Positions 58,001 through 64,000 are shown, counted from the stretch's first letter. The stretch: DNA of 64,000 bases from Strongylocentrotus droebachiensis (GCA_035222895.1 JAVYIG010001591.1:124001-188000), one strand, 5' to 3'. Notes: a model not told the origin generated them from the sequence alone. Program-made: numbers and translations.

Positions 58001-58236
58001 GCTCCTGAAAAACTAGTGACTCTTGTTTACAAATAATTATAATAATAATTTGGTTTTATTGTGAAATTTACCTCCTGTCCTGCGATTGATCCTGGAGTCT
58101 GGACGTTAACCCACGTGACCTTAAGAATGAAGTTGATTCCATTGATGAACCGGAAGGATTCTAATCCTGCCGGAAGTGACAGAGCTCCATACAGTCTTTC
58201 TTTCACTGCTGCAAGCAGTGCAGGAGAGTTTCCATA
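31806..58236 (-). CDS. Mucin-like NIDO-AMOP-VWD-SEA-EGF transmembrane protein, 30 visible exons, 5' end missing
   Basis: Thirty exons (listed separately) join with matching phases into 1,592 codons ending at TAA 31806-31808. Order in the visible protein: NIDO (about 1-130), AMOP (131-330), VWD (331-618), Ig/cadherin-like (618-720), EGF-like (720-965), SEA (965-1076), EGF (1076-1195), Thr/Ser-rich mucin stretch (1195-1284), SEA (1284-1408), EGF (1408-1446), transmembrane helix (about 1450-1475), cytoplasmic tail. NIDO-AMOP-VWD with EGF and a membrane anchor is the MUC4-type layout; extra SEA and EGF units occur in marine-invertebrate mucin-like proteins. It probably sits on the surface of epithelia or secretory cells as an adhesive or mucous coat receptor (inference). 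Signal peptide and early NIDO exons were not found up to 64000. No AATAAA was seen between the stop and copy A of the duplication. Confidence 0.9.
32087..32149 (-). CDS. Exon 29: cytoplasmic tail
   Basis: 21 codons: [20 protein letters not shown] plus D. A small phase 0 to 0 exon with consensus acceptor AACAG and donor GTAAGT. Confidence 0.85.
32582..32915 (-). mobile_element. tRNA-derived SINE, full length
   Basis: Same family as 27132-27400, read on the minus strand: GGTCGAGTGGAT A-box-like, GGTTCGAGTCC B box, and a (TTA)n tail at the plus-left end near 32585. It lies in the intron between exons 28 and 29. Confidence 0.85.
33092..33284 (-). CDS. Exon 28: cytoplasmic tail, main part
   Basis: 64 codons, charged and Arg/Asp/Glu-rich: [20 protein letters not shown], then [20 protein letters not shown] and ending VETNFYQ. 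Several Tyr in acidic contexts could be phosphorylated (inference). Phase 2 to 0. Confidence 0.88.
33715..33960 (-). mobile_element. LINE 3' end fragment (AATTG tail)
   Basis: An AATTCAATTCAATG microsatellite followed by TTTATTTCGCATCATG, like the 3' ends at 39341 and 45716. It is read as a 5'-truncated LINE copy in the intron between exons 27 and 28. Just before it (33540-33710) is a degenerate CATTGTCATTATCA-type repeat. Confidence 0.5.
34111..34255 (-). CDS. Exon 27: transmembrane helix
   Basis: After a short SGRSG linker comes about 25 hydrophobic residues, [20 protein letters not shown] and on to VVCTCFIMI, then a basic stop-transfer [10 protein letters not shown]. The Cys-rich end could be palmitoylated (inference). 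Phase 1 to 2. Confidence 0.93.
34760..34873 (-). CDS. Exon 26: juxtamembrane EGF module
   Basis: It starts [19 protein letters not shown] and ends YTEEDCSR. Complete EGF. Phase 1 to 1. Confidence 0.92.
35733..35964 (-). CDS. Exon 25: second SEA domain, C-terminal half, cleavage-type motif
   Basis: It reads [19 protein letters not shown], then [31 protein letters not shown] closely matches the FRxGSVVV self-cleavage loop of membrane mucin SEA domains. Cleavage between Gly and Ser would leave a non-covalent dimer. Phase 0 to 1. Confidence 0.9.
36456..36595 (-). CDS. Exon 24: second SEA domain, N-terminal half
   Basis: It reads [20 protein letters not shown], then [19 protein letters not shown]. 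The 'f.seLed..S.af..le' helix is typical of SEA. Phase 1 to 0. Confidence 0.9.
36976..37242 (-). CDS. Exon 23: Thr/Ser-rich mucin-like stretch
   Basis: 89 codons with very high Thr, Ser and Pro content (begins [20 protein letters not shown], ends in a run of Ser). No Cys. It is likely O-glycosylated and acts as an extended spacer before the membrane-proximal SEA domain. Phase 1 to 1. The long plus-strand frame here is a shadow. Confidence 0.88.
38071..38184 (-). CDS. Exon 22: EGF module
   Basis: It starts [19 protein letters not shown], continues [17 protein letters not shown]. The NPCANGGTC pattern is classic for EGF. Phase 1 to 1, 114 bp. Confidence 0.93.
38877..38996 (-). CDS. Exon 21: calcium-binding EGF
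   Basis: It starts [20 protein letters not shown], continues [16 protein letters not shown] and ends LTCN. Complete EGF. Phase 1 to 1, 120 bp. Confidence 0.93.
39150..39340. repeat. (TAC)n imperfect microsatellite
   Basis: Trinucleotide ACT/TAC repeats with AAC interruptions. Thr- and Leu-rich frames here are artefacts. Confidence 0.85.
39341..39960 (-). mobile_element. 5'-truncated LINE, 3' part with (AATTC)n tail
   Basis: On the minus strand the element ends in repeated ATTCA/AATTC units (39341-39365). It carries the last coding part at 39742-39951, then a 3' UTR. It lies in the intron between exons 20 and 21. Confidence 0.8.
39742..39951 (-). pseudogene. LINE reverse-transcriptase polyprotein, C-terminal end
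   Basis: It reads [17 protein letters not shown], then [17 protein letters not shown] and ends [11 protein letters not shown]. The 'TR....LPl.kT..g..S....G..lWN.LP..lR....sF..kL' pattern is the conserved C-terminus of many CR1/L2-like RT proteins. The rest of the ORF is missing, as expected for a 5'-truncated copy. Confidence 0.8.
40052..40174 (-). CDS. Exon 20: calcium-binding EGF
   Basis: It starts [17 protein letters not shown], has [17 protein letters not shown] and ends NDSCS. Complete EGF with hydroxylation-type sequence between the third and fourth Cys. Phase 1 to 1. Confidence 0.93.
40530..40749 (-). CDS. Exon 19: first SEA domain, C-terminal half
   Basis: It reads [20 protein letters not shown], then [19 protein letters not shown] and [14 protein letters not shown]. 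The G-SVVV cleavage site of autoproteolytic SEA domains is replaced by GNYALMSF, so this one is probably not cleaved. Phase 0 to 1. Confidence 0.87.
41215..41327 (-). CDS. Exon 18: first SEA domain, N-terminal half
   Basis: It reads [20 protein letters not shown], then [18 protein letters not shown]. Together with the following exon's VLRYLNTSS it fits the start of a SEA domain. The exon is the only stretch that joins exon 17 (phase 1) to exon 19 (phase 0). Acceptor AATAG, donor GTAAGT. Confidence 0.8.
42020..42148 (-). CDS. Exon 17: calcium-binding EGF
   Basis: It starts [20 protein letters not shown], has [11 protein letters not shown] and ends INGTCQ. Complete six-Cys EGF with DIDEC. Phase 1 to 1. 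Confidence 0.92.
42903..42918. repeat. Poly-C run
   Basis: 16-base C run about 25 bp downstream of the donor of exon 16, on the intron side. One of many C or G homopolymers in this window. Confidence 0.8.
42943..43071 (-). CDS. Exon 16: calcium-binding EGF
   Basis: It starts [15 protein letters not shown], has [16 protein letters not shown] and ends SPKECQ. All six Cys and the D-x-D-E-C motif are present. Phase 1 to 1. Confidence 0.92.
43549..43644 (-). CDS. Exon 15: short EGF-like module
   Basis: It reads [20 protein letters not shown], then [12 protein letters not shown]. Only four Cys are visible instead of six, so this is a shortened EGF. Phase 1 to 1, 96 bp. Confidence 0.85.
44870..44995 (-). 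CDS. Exon 14: calcium-binding-type EGF
   Basis: It starts [17 protein letters not shown] and ends with C.C....DQRSCD. D-x-N-E-C is the calcium-binding EGF signature. Phase 1 to 1, 126 bp. Confidence 0.9.
45525..45708 (-). CDS. Exon 13: EGF-like module
   Basis: It reads [20 protein letters not shown], then [18 protein letters not shown] and [25 protein letters not shown] closes the EGF begun in exon 12 and a second Cys-rich unit follows. Its acceptor lies only a few bases from the tail of a retroposon. Phase 0 to 1. Confidence 0.9.
45709..45870 (-). mobile_element. Retroposon 3' tail abutting exon 13
   Basis: ATTCGATTCATTCGATTTG followed by TGCTTTATTGATAAAAACG resembles the tails of the LINE fragments at 33715 and 39341. 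It begins within about ten bases of the splice acceptor of exon 13. Confidence 0.5.
46183..46211. repeat. Poly-C run, about 28 bases
   Basis: The longest C homopolymer in the window, followed by TCGGCTGCGTACGCGCC, which resembles element termini such as those of 8071-9136. Confidence 0.85.
46265..46449 (-). CDS. Exon 12: Ig/cadherin-like second half and EGF-like start
   Basis: It reads [20 protein letters not shown], then a [13 protein letters not shown] strand, and finally [14 protein letters not shown], the first Cys residues of an EGF-like module. Phase 1 to 0. A poly-C run lies about 50 bp beyond its donor, and a 400-bp purine-rich tract lies before its acceptor. Confidence 0.87.
46450..46880. 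repeat. (GA)n-rich purine tract
   Basis: About 400 bp of imperfect GA/GGA repeats on the plus strand. On the minus (gene) strand it is a very long pyrimidine tract directly upstream of the exon 12 acceptor. Frames here are artefacts. Confidence 0.85.
47006..47197 (-). CDS. Exon 11: Ig/cadherin-like domain, first half
   Basis: It reads [15 protein letters not shown], then [20 protein letters not shown] and ends DGANISS. The D.NEDD..FF pattern with the next exon's GILTWTP resembles cadherin-like/He_PIG folds. Phase 1 to 1. Confidence 0.85.
47690..47880 (-). mobile_element. tRNA-derived SINE, second family, copy 1
   Basis: Minus strand: GCGATGGCTCATTGGTAGAG (A-box-like), then TGGTTCGAAACC (B box), with a CTCTCGGAGAGGATT body. 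The tRNA-like part is not a complete tRNA and the same sequence occurs at 49680-49860. Confidence 0.8.
47959..48207 (-). CDS. Exon 10: post-VWD region with CGEDEAC motif
   Basis: It starts [15 protein letters not shown] and contains [20 protein letters not shown], then [14 protein letters not shown]. The C...ACLFDY motif is the usual continuation after VWD in these proteins. Phase 1 to 1, 83 codons. Confidence 0.9.
48290..48410. repeat. (ATC)n microsatellite
   Basis: CATCACCATCATCATTATC-type repeats in the intron between exons 9 and 10. Confidence 0.85.
49045..49158 (-). CDS. Exon 9: end of VWD
   Basis: It reads [17 protein letters not shown], then [21 protein letters not shown]. 'GN.NgD..DDFl..nGt' follows the VWD core in this family and may bind calcium. 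Phase 1 to 1. Confidence 0.9.
49680..49860 (-). mobile_element. tRNA-derived SINE, second family, copy 2
   Basis: Diverged copy of 47690-47880. The B box is GGTTTGAAACC here. It lies directly beside the TTTAAAC-rich element that starts at 49859. Confidence 0.75.
49859..50753. mobile_element. TTTAAAC-rich inverted-repeat element
   Basis: Left end TGCACTGTTAGAAAAAAATT, right end (reverse complement) TGCACAAAGTTAGAACGGTG. Between them, the self-complementary motif GTTTAAAC/TTGTTTAA recurs many times on both strands, with a GC-rich island near 50350-50520. No coding frame. No clear target duplication was found. Confidence 0.65.
50781..50987 (-). CDS. Exon 8: VWD domain continued
   Basis: It reads [18 protein letters not shown] to [20 protein letters not shown] and NGTGRGLL at the donor. 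'LldlgV.vP..y...t.GLLG' is the VWD C-terminal consensus. Phase 1 to 1. A TTTAAAC-rich transposon starts about 27 bp downstream of the donor. Confidence 0.92.
51468..51695. mobile_element. Short foldback element, about 228 bp
   Basis: The left end GGCGATCTGTTTAACCCGCC is matched in inverted form by the right end 51671-51695 (...GCGAGTTAAACAAGTCGCC). It lies immediately beside the 509-bp TTAA element, so the two insertions are adjacent. Confidence 0.65.
51710..52218. mobile_element. 509-bp TTAA-flanked inverted-repeat element, copy 2
   Basis: Opposite orientation to 22887-23396 and matching along its whole length, including the CCGGTGCTCCCGGTAAAT-type hairpin in the middle. It lies in the intron between exons 7 and 8 of the mucin-like gene. 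Confidence 0.88.
52268..52352 (-). CDS. Exon 7: VWD domain continued
   Basis: It reads [19 protein letters not shown] and ends TEFLV, matching the VWD 'vel...r..m.vlvNG' strand. Phase 0 to 1. The 509-bp TTAA element ends 50 bp downstream in the intron. Confidence 0.88.
52928..53133 (-). CDS. Exon 6: VWD domain start with GDPH
   Basis: It starts [20 protein letters not shown] and continues [10 protein letters not shown] to TQDITK. WGDPHI.TLDG..YTFNG is the VWD hallmark. GDPH is also the site at which MUC4-like mucins are cleaved, which is known for relatives and inferred here. Phase 1 to 0. Confidence 0.93.
53838..53954 (-). CDS. Exon 5: AMOP-VWD linker with Cys pairs
   Basis: It reads [19 protein letters not shown], then [12 protein letters not shown] and ends YRRPWF. 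DVLPRxxCC followed by C..Y..RRP is the conserved linker that precedes VWD in NIDO-AMOP-VWD proteins. Phase 1 to 1. Confidence 0.9.
54010..54150. repeat. (GA)n-rich purine tract
   Basis: Imperfect GA repeats in the intron between exons 4 and 5. A third similar tract lies at about 38215-38330. Confidence 0.8.
54812..55009 (-). CDS. Exon 4: AMOP domain continued, Tyr-rich end
   Basis: It reads [18 protein letters not shown], then [14 protein letters not shown] and ends with a Tyr-rich [14 protein letters not shown]. The CxYD motif matches the later part of AMOP, although the second Cys of the usual CCYD pair is Thr here. Phase 1 to 1. Confidence 0.88.
55853..56138 (-). CDS. Exon 3: AMOP domain start with a Tyr-Gly repeat
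   Basis: It reads [14 protein letters not shown], then [10 protein letters not shown] and [18 protein letters not shown]. The Cys, Trp and PCPC pattern is typical of AMOP. After that Cys comes an insert of about ten Tyr-Gly pairs (codons at about 55872-55960), ending SIGLPSYYY. Phase 0 to 1. AMOP is an extracellular Cys-rich domain found in adhesion proteins. Confidence 0.9.
57004..57228 (-). CDS. Exon 2: NIDO domain, C-terminal part
   Basis: Begins [12 protein letters not shown], the NIDO 'NTFQAvL.TDG' block, continues through [18 protein letters not shown] and ends NTGRM at donor GTAAGG. 75 codons, phase 0 to 0. Confidence 0.9.
57486..57518. repeat. Perfect inverted repeat, 15-bp arms
   Basis: CACTGTGTAGATAGT, then ACT, then the exact reverse complement. 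Part of the right arm with following sequence is repeated directly at about 57545-57580 (ACTATCTACACAGGGCAACG). Confidence 0.85.
57791..57958. mobile_element. Nested foldback element
   Basis: Outer arms AGCAAATAATCACC and GGTAATTATTTGCT; middle arms AAACTATCACTTCC and GGAAGTGATAGTTT; inner arms GCTATCTTTCC and GGAAAGATAGC around TCAGCTTCGCTTC. Almost the whole 168 bp can fold into one interrupted hairpin. It lies in the intron between exons 1 and 2. Confidence 0.85.
58072..58236 (-). CDS. Exon 1 (visible): NIDO domain, middle part
   Basis: Acceptor CTAG before 58236, donor GTAAATTT. It reads [11 protein letters not shown]... to [16 protein letters not shown]. The Trp in TWVNV and the following Gly-rich turn match the central NIDO strand. 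Starts and ends in phase 0. It cannot be the first exon, since no Met or signal peptide precedes it. Confidence 0.88.
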
Positions 58237-59171
58237 CTAGTCAAAACAAAACATCATAATAGTTGTAAAGACAATGATGATGATAAGAAGAAGAAGAAGA
58301 AGAAGAATAATAAGAAGAAAACAATAACGATGATAAAAGTAATGGTAACATAACACAATAATTAAACAACAATAACAATAATAACGATATTTACAATGGT
58401 GATAAATACACTCTGAACACTACATAATGTACGCTAAGGTTCAACAAAATTTAAGAGCTAAAATCTATTAGTCGTGAGATCAACTGTTGAAGTGTTATTA
58501 GTATTACCAATTCCAGACAAATTATAGTGAACAAATAATATAATGATATTGTATGGAGTACATAACGTGTATAGCTTCTCAGAACCTTATAAACCAATCA
58601 AGGATAAATCGTATTGACACAATCATTTCAAATAAAGTCTATCACTCCCCGTGCTGTGTAGTTCAAAACTGATTACATTTTAATTGGATTATGTGGTTGC
58701 TCCTTTGAAGCATACTTCTCTCTTTTCTTGCAAATCTTTTTTTTCAGGGGAGGATTAAAATGATCCCCAACTCACATGACAATGCCATTCACCCAGCTGA
58801 GTAAATCAAACACACCTAGCACGAAATTGCGTGACCTTACTAATGCTTGAACAGGATATAGAAATCCATTTTGATTGAATATGACTAGTCATATTTGCTT
58901 TGTCTTGTTTGGCAAACCAGATATCAATATATGCAAACACATATCTCCGCCGAAAAGTACTTAAACGTGCTTGGTGACAGATCTACAGCCTACAACCTTT
59001 TCCTTTCAAATATTTTCGTCATTACTCTCTCAATCGAAATGTCAATTGGAACATTCTAATTTTGAAGTTTAATACCACTTTTGGGCTGCAACACCCTGAT
59101 CAGCACGATTGTTGTTTGCATAGGGGTCTACTCACATTAAATAAAAACGAATGAGTACAATCACAGATAAA
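58237..59171. other. Upstream intron or flank, no exon found
   Basis: I searched this stretch on the minus strand for the N-terminal half of NIDO or a signal peptide and found none with usable splice sites. It contains a short (AAG)n tract near 58288-58320. Confidence 0.45.
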
Positions 59172-59330
59172 TGGGGAAGTAAATGGGTACCGGTGGGAAT
59201 GAATTCCTTGAATGCTGTGAGCACCGAAATCAGTAGCCTAGCAGAGCCGGGGCAATATTGGAGCGCGTTGAGCACCTTGCAGGGTGGATATGTGTGATAT
59301 ATAAGTATCAAATGTTCTTATTATTATAAA
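59172..59330 (+). mobile_element. tRNA-derived SINE, 3' part
   Basis: Plus-strand 3' half of the family at 27132 and 32582, including GTGAGCACCGAAATC, GTAGCCTAGCAGAGCC and an ATATATAAGT tail with (TTA)n. Confidence 0.8.
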
Positions 59331-59454
59331 CGAATTTACCTCAAAGAAAATCTATGAACATAATATATAAATCTAAGGCAGAAAATCAAAGATAAATACA
59401 CAGAGTTATATTAATATACACAAATCATACAATAATAATTCTACAAAGCTTGAG

Positions 59455-59640
59455 TAGAGGTGTCGTGGTCGAGTGGATATGTCGACGGACTGTCGATCTT
59501 AAGGTCCGTGGTTCGAAGTCTCACCGCAGCACTAATGTCCTTTAGCAAGACATTGATCTACATTTGCCACACTCAACTCAAGTGATGTAAATGTAAATGG
59601 GTACCTGGCAGGAATTAATTACTTCAAATTTTAAATTCAA
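59455..59640 (+). mobile_element. tRNA-derived SINE, 5' part
   Basis: GTCGTGGTCGAGTGGATATG (A-box-like) and CCGTGGTTCGAAGTCTC (B box), followed by the start of the SINE body. It is 3'-truncated just before the duplicated segment copy B. Confidence 0.8.
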
Positions 59641-60277
59641 ATGCTAGAACGCCGCAGTGGCTGCCTTGTTAAACCCAAAAGGAATCTAGTATGTCTCGTG
59701 CAAATGTCATAAACTTTATGATTGAGGAATGTATGTTGTAAAAATTAAAAAAAATTATGAAGGCCATTGGACTTTGTTGCTCTCAGTAATGAGTGATGAA
59801 TCACGATCGAGTTTAACCTGTTGACTCCTAAATTCTCTCATTCCCATAGACTTAATACAGGAGTCACCCGGTTCCCGTTAGCAATAGGTTAAGACTATGG
59901 ATTGGGCGTCGACCAAGTTAGCCTAGATGACTGGCAATCGTTCATGGTAATGTATTACCCATAATGTCTGCAAAGCAGCTAAGATGGCAACAATTACGTT
60001 GATTTCGTTTGGAATGTGTTTTTTGGTGTGCTGGAGTCTTCATAAAGCAAACTACTAGAAAGTGGTTCCTCTCGATTAGGGTAGATTCGGGATTAAACAT
60101 GTATATTTGATTATATACAGTTATATGCATAATGATCCTGAAATGGGGCTTCCATTACTATTGGTATTCATTGATAACATAGGTCATCTTGCAAGTTGTT
60201 TTCTCTCATGTTTCAATAACGTGTGTGCATTATTTGTTATCATGAAATGAGTCGTTACTCTATTTAAAGCGCATATA

Positions 60278-60963
60278 CAGTGTGAGTCTAAAAAAAGTTT
60301 ACACCTAGAAAATTGCTAATTATTTTTTAACTCATCTATGAACAGTAAATGAGTATACATCTTATGAAAGATTGTTTTATCCCAAACCATTTGGTATAAT
60401 TTTTGTGTGGTATGTGTTCACGCTTGGATGAACAGGAGGCGTTGTTTGCGAGAGTGCAAAAATCGATTTGCGCCAAAGTTGCTTGTCTGATGTTTGATCT
60501 GGGACAATTGGGATTTGGGTATTAAATCGGTCTTTGCGGATCCAAATAACATCCCTAACAAAATGAATCATGCCACACATATCAAATATCGAATATCAAA
60601 TATCAACGAACATTTGTGTGTGTGTGTGTGTGTGTATGTGTGTGTGATTTTGCTTCTGCAAAAGGCATATGCAATTCATTTCATTTGATACATTCAATTC
60701 ATTCTCTCACTCCGCTAATCCCAACATAATACATGCTGCAGGCATCACTTTGACGCGAGCCGATTTGTGCACTCTCGCAAACAATGCCTCCTGATTATCC
60801 AAGCGTGAACATATACCACACAAAAATTATACCGAATGATTTGGGATAAAACACTCTTTCATAAGATTTATAATAATTTACTGTTTTTCATGGATGATTT
60901 TTTTTTAAAATTACTCATAAATTGGTAATTTTCTAGGTGTAAACTTTTCCTTCACTCAAACGG
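60278..60963. mobile_element. Tc1/mariner-like foldback element in copy B
   Basis: Counterpart of 28600-29277, with the same ends and TA flanks, and a longer central (GT)n. Confidence 0.8.
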
Positions 60964-61199
60964 TATATAGGGACATGCTATCCTGTAATGTGTTAAGCGC
61001 TATAAAAGAACTGAGTATTATTATTATTATTATTATTAACATATATGCATTGTAAATCGAAACATATAGGGCATTTCTGCCCAGGATAACATTACAAAAC
61101 GTTTTATAACAAAGTGGATAACAGAAGTGATTATTGTTATTCTAATTGTGTATGTGTTTAAAAGTTGATGTTGTGGTAAAGATGTTTTGATATGGGTAA

Positions 61200-61540
61200 T
61201 GTTATTGAGGATGATGTGAATATGCGACGATGGTGATGATGACGATCTGATGGTCATGATGGTCATGATGGTGATAATGGTGATGATGGTGATGATGACG
61301 CTGCTGTTGCTACCGATGATGTGTGATGGTGATGATGACGGCGGTGCTGGTGATGATGATGATGGTGTGGTTGGGATGGCGGTGACGATGGTGATAATGG
61401 CGATGATGATGTAGGTGGTGGTGGTGATGGTGGTGATGATGGTGATGTAGGTGATAATTGCGATGATGATAATGGTGATGACAGTTATTTTGATGGTGAT
61501 GCTAAGGATGGTAGTGATGATTTTTTAGATGACTATATCT
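61200..61540. repeat. (GAT)n imperfect microsatellite, copy B
   Basis: Expanded relative to copy A by a block near 61336-61410. Confidence 0.85.
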
Positions 61541-63111
61541 GTATTAGTTAGATAATTTATGCACTTCGAGGATTATCAGATATCAAGAAAGATCTTTCAT
61601 ACTTCCTGTCTTCTTTTTACCTGATACTTACGTTTCTTAAAAGGTTTCTTATAAAATATAATCTAAAATGATTGCGAAAACGTCTAAATTAAAAAGAATA
61701 ACAACATTACATAGGAGTCACCACAAATGTTTTTTTCTGAATATACATGTATTTCATTATCTTTTGCAATCTGAGTATAAAATCTGAAGTCAACAAATAT
61801 TTTAATATAATGCAATTATATATGTCTATGAAATTTTAAATCAACTAAATGTACAACTATATTGATTTACAACCAGGTAGTACTGATATTTAAAAAAATA
61901 ATGAAATATTGTCATTATTTTTAATTTTAGTGAAATTAGAAATGCTTGAAGTAAAAAGAAACTAAGAAAAAGACGTTCCTGCAGTTGAATTTACTTCCAA
62001 TTACACAACGTGTTTTCCCAACAAATAATTTCAAATAAAACGAACGACACTTACATTCATAATGAGATAATATACTTCCTGATATTTTAAGTACCGTTGT
62101 CATACTAAAGAACGCAAAAAATGCCGATTCTTTTATTTTATTTTCATGACATCTTCGTGAAAATTGCATCTGTACATTGTGTGCTCGAAGTGTCAGAATA
62201 TATCTTTTCCAGCAGTTACAGGGGGATGCATATATTCAAAATTCGGCAACTTCAGTTCTGCAAAAAAAAGGTTTCAACAAGGGCGTCTTGTATTCTCTTG
62301 ATTACATATTCAACTATATTTCAAACTACTAACCATGGTTAATACTAAGTACATTAAAACATGCAAGGGCATCGCTAAAGGGTTTTGAACGGAACGGGAT
62401 TAAACTAATTGACATTAGGTTTACCTGCATAAAATGTGATCTAGAGAGGGGGCGAAGCAACCCCACCCCCCCCCCCCCCCTCCCGAACCCTAGAACAAGA
62501 TTTCAAAGAATTCGACGAAAGGTCAGAAAATGTATTCCCTACCTAAGGACAATTTTGCATCCGCCCCTATTTTAATATTAGCCTCCAACTAACCCAAAAT
62601 GTACGAAAGGGTTTTCTGACAGAACATAGACCCTCCCACACACACACACACACACGCGCGCGCGCGCTGGGCACACACACACACACACGAATGCACACAA
62701 CAACGCACGCACACAAGCACATGCGCACACACGTACTAATTTCAACACCTTAGCAACACTCCAGCGCTCTGTATAAATATTTCTCCCATATATATATTTG
62801 TAAAGCGCTTAGAGACATTTGTATTAAGCGCTATATAAAAATTAAATATTATTATTATTATAACCAATTATCCCACCACCGTAAAGACTATTTCAGATAT
62901 GTCGCGGTAAACCACCGCCAAAAAAGGGCGCCGCTGTTTTCGTTACATGTAAATAAATGAATGCAGCAAAGGACTTGGGATTATTCAATGAACTCTGCCC
63001 CATGTCATCGAAAAAACTAAATCATATCTGAACGAGCCGTAACAATGTTCAGGCATTTGTAATCGTAAGTATGTGAATGTATTCCACATAAAATTATGTA
63101 TAAACATATAT

Positions 63112-63803
63112 TAGATAGCTTAGACAGATACCGAGATGTGATTGGTCCAGAGCTCGTCGGGTGATATCAATTTCGAGGATCCGAATTGTTATATTTTCCT
63201 GGCCGGTTATATTTTACTAGCTGTTGAAATGAATATATTTTTAATTAATGCATGTCGCCCTCTTGAGGACTGTAAGTCACCAATGACACTCATTACACCA
63301 TTATCGACGGTAATTTTCTTTTCTTCAATATTTTTTTTCATGAATTTTGTTTTCCCCTTGAATTTATTTTTCCCAAATTTTTTTTTCCCAAAAAAATGCT
63401 TTTTGGGGAAAGAATTTTTTTTTTTCCAATTTTGTTTTTTTCCCAAAAAATGCTTTATTTGGCAAGAATTTTTTTTTATAATTTATTTTTTCTTGAATTA
63501 TCTCAAAATACTAATTTTCAGTCAATTTTTTATTGCACTTTTTCTAATATGTTGATTGTCGCCGAAAAAAAAATGAAAACAATTTCGGGAAAAAAAAAAT
63601 CAAACCAAGGTTATCTATTATAACAATTATTGACTGGCAGGGGGTATTTAACATTCTTTGGACCTGAAGGGAGTTATATTTTCCCTCAGCGCTGTGCGCT
63701 TTAGGAAAATATAACCACTTGGGAAATATAACTCCCTTCAGCAGTCCAAATAATGTTATATTACACCCCCCCCCCCCCCCCTCTGCCAGTCAATAACTGT
63801 ATT
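63112..63803. mobile_element. Insertion of about 0.7 kb present only in copy B
   Basis: Copy A reads CATATATGTCAATG without interruption near 31370. In copy B the same flanks are separated by about 690 bp. Part of it is T-rich with repeated CCCAAAAAATGCTTT units (63340-63480), and its right quarter is a foldback. Target duplication is unclear (possibly ATAT). Confidence 0.75.
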
Positions 63804-63806
63804 ATA
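63619..63806. mobile_element. Nested foldback inside the copy B insertion
   Basis: Outer arms TTATTGACTGGCAG and CTGCCAGTCAATAA; further inward GAAGGGAGTTATATTT and AAATATAACTCCCTTC; centre TTTTCC-TCAGCGCTGTGCGC. Arms total about 70 bp with small interruptions. A 17-base C run lies in the right arm. Confidence 0.8.
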
Positions 63807-64000
63807 TGTCAATGAAAGAAATACCGAAATTGTCCTTGGCAAAATATGATCACACATCTGAAAAACCCTTTCAACCTGATTGGAAAATGTTCTACTAATT
63901 TGTTATCAAATTGATCAGCCCTCGTTTGATTGGTTTTGGGATATCCATAGTTATTTAGACAAATTGTTGACGTCTCTTCGCTTCGGTGATCTCGAGGCAG

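Larger units (their letters stand above)
59674..63971. repeat. Segmental duplication, copy B (about 4.3 kb)
   Basis: Direct-orientation counterpart of 27603-31541. It lacks the 395-bp TTAA insertion, has a longer (GAT)n tract, and carries an extra 0.7-kb insertion at 63112-63803. Homology ends about 30 bases before the window edge. Confidence 0.92.

Noticed and set aside
59455..59530. A tRNA gene on the plus strand
   Set aside because: Same SINE family as 27132-27400 and 32582-32915. Cloverleaf stems are incomplete.

Overview
This window looks like animal nuclear DNA, most probably from an echinoderm and perhaps a sea urchin. That call rests on three things: exons with consensus GT-AG introns, very dense short mobile elements with (TTA)n tails and poly-C runs, and a mucin-like membrane protein with a NIDO-AMOP-VWD-SEA-EGF layout common in marine invertebrates. 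The species is an inference.

The one host gene that can be read is on the minus strand, from 58236 down to its stop codon at 31806. I placed 30 coding exons (4,779 bp, 1,592 codons plus stop). Every splice phase agrees from exon to exon and there is no internal stop. The visible protein runs: NIDO, AMOP (with an unusual Tyr-Gly tract), VWD, an Ig/cadherin-like domain, EGF-like modules, SEA, more EGF modules, a Thr/Ser-rich mucin stretch, a second SEA with a probable self-cleavage motif, one EGF, a transmembrane helix and a cytoplasmic tail of roughly 125 residues. The signal peptide and first part of NIDO are not found and probably lie beyond the right edge. Introns and flanks are full of transposons.

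Region by region: 1-2170 holds a 23-bp tandem repeat split by a 190-bp repeat family. From 2171 to 8070 I see no gene. 8071-9136 is a hAT-like element with an 8-bp target duplication. 10051-10760 is a palindromic satellite. 11384-17437 is a nearly full-length LINE on the minus strand: PHD-finger/coiled-coil ORF1, then endonuclease and reverse transcriptase separated only by one amber codon. A 216-bp tandem array at 17604-19690 abuts its 5' side. 21450-22660 has a broken Harbinger-type transposase piece. 22887-25587 has two inverted-repeat elements. 26280-27400 holds SINEs and an (ACT)n microsatellite.

A segment of about 4 kb at 27603-31541 recurs in the same orientation at 59674-63971, so two direct repeats bracket all the visible exons of the mucin-like gene. 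The copies differ by a TTAA-flanked insertion (first copy) and by a 0.7-kb insertion with a foldback (second copy). All homology calls are from reading the sequence. No database search was run.
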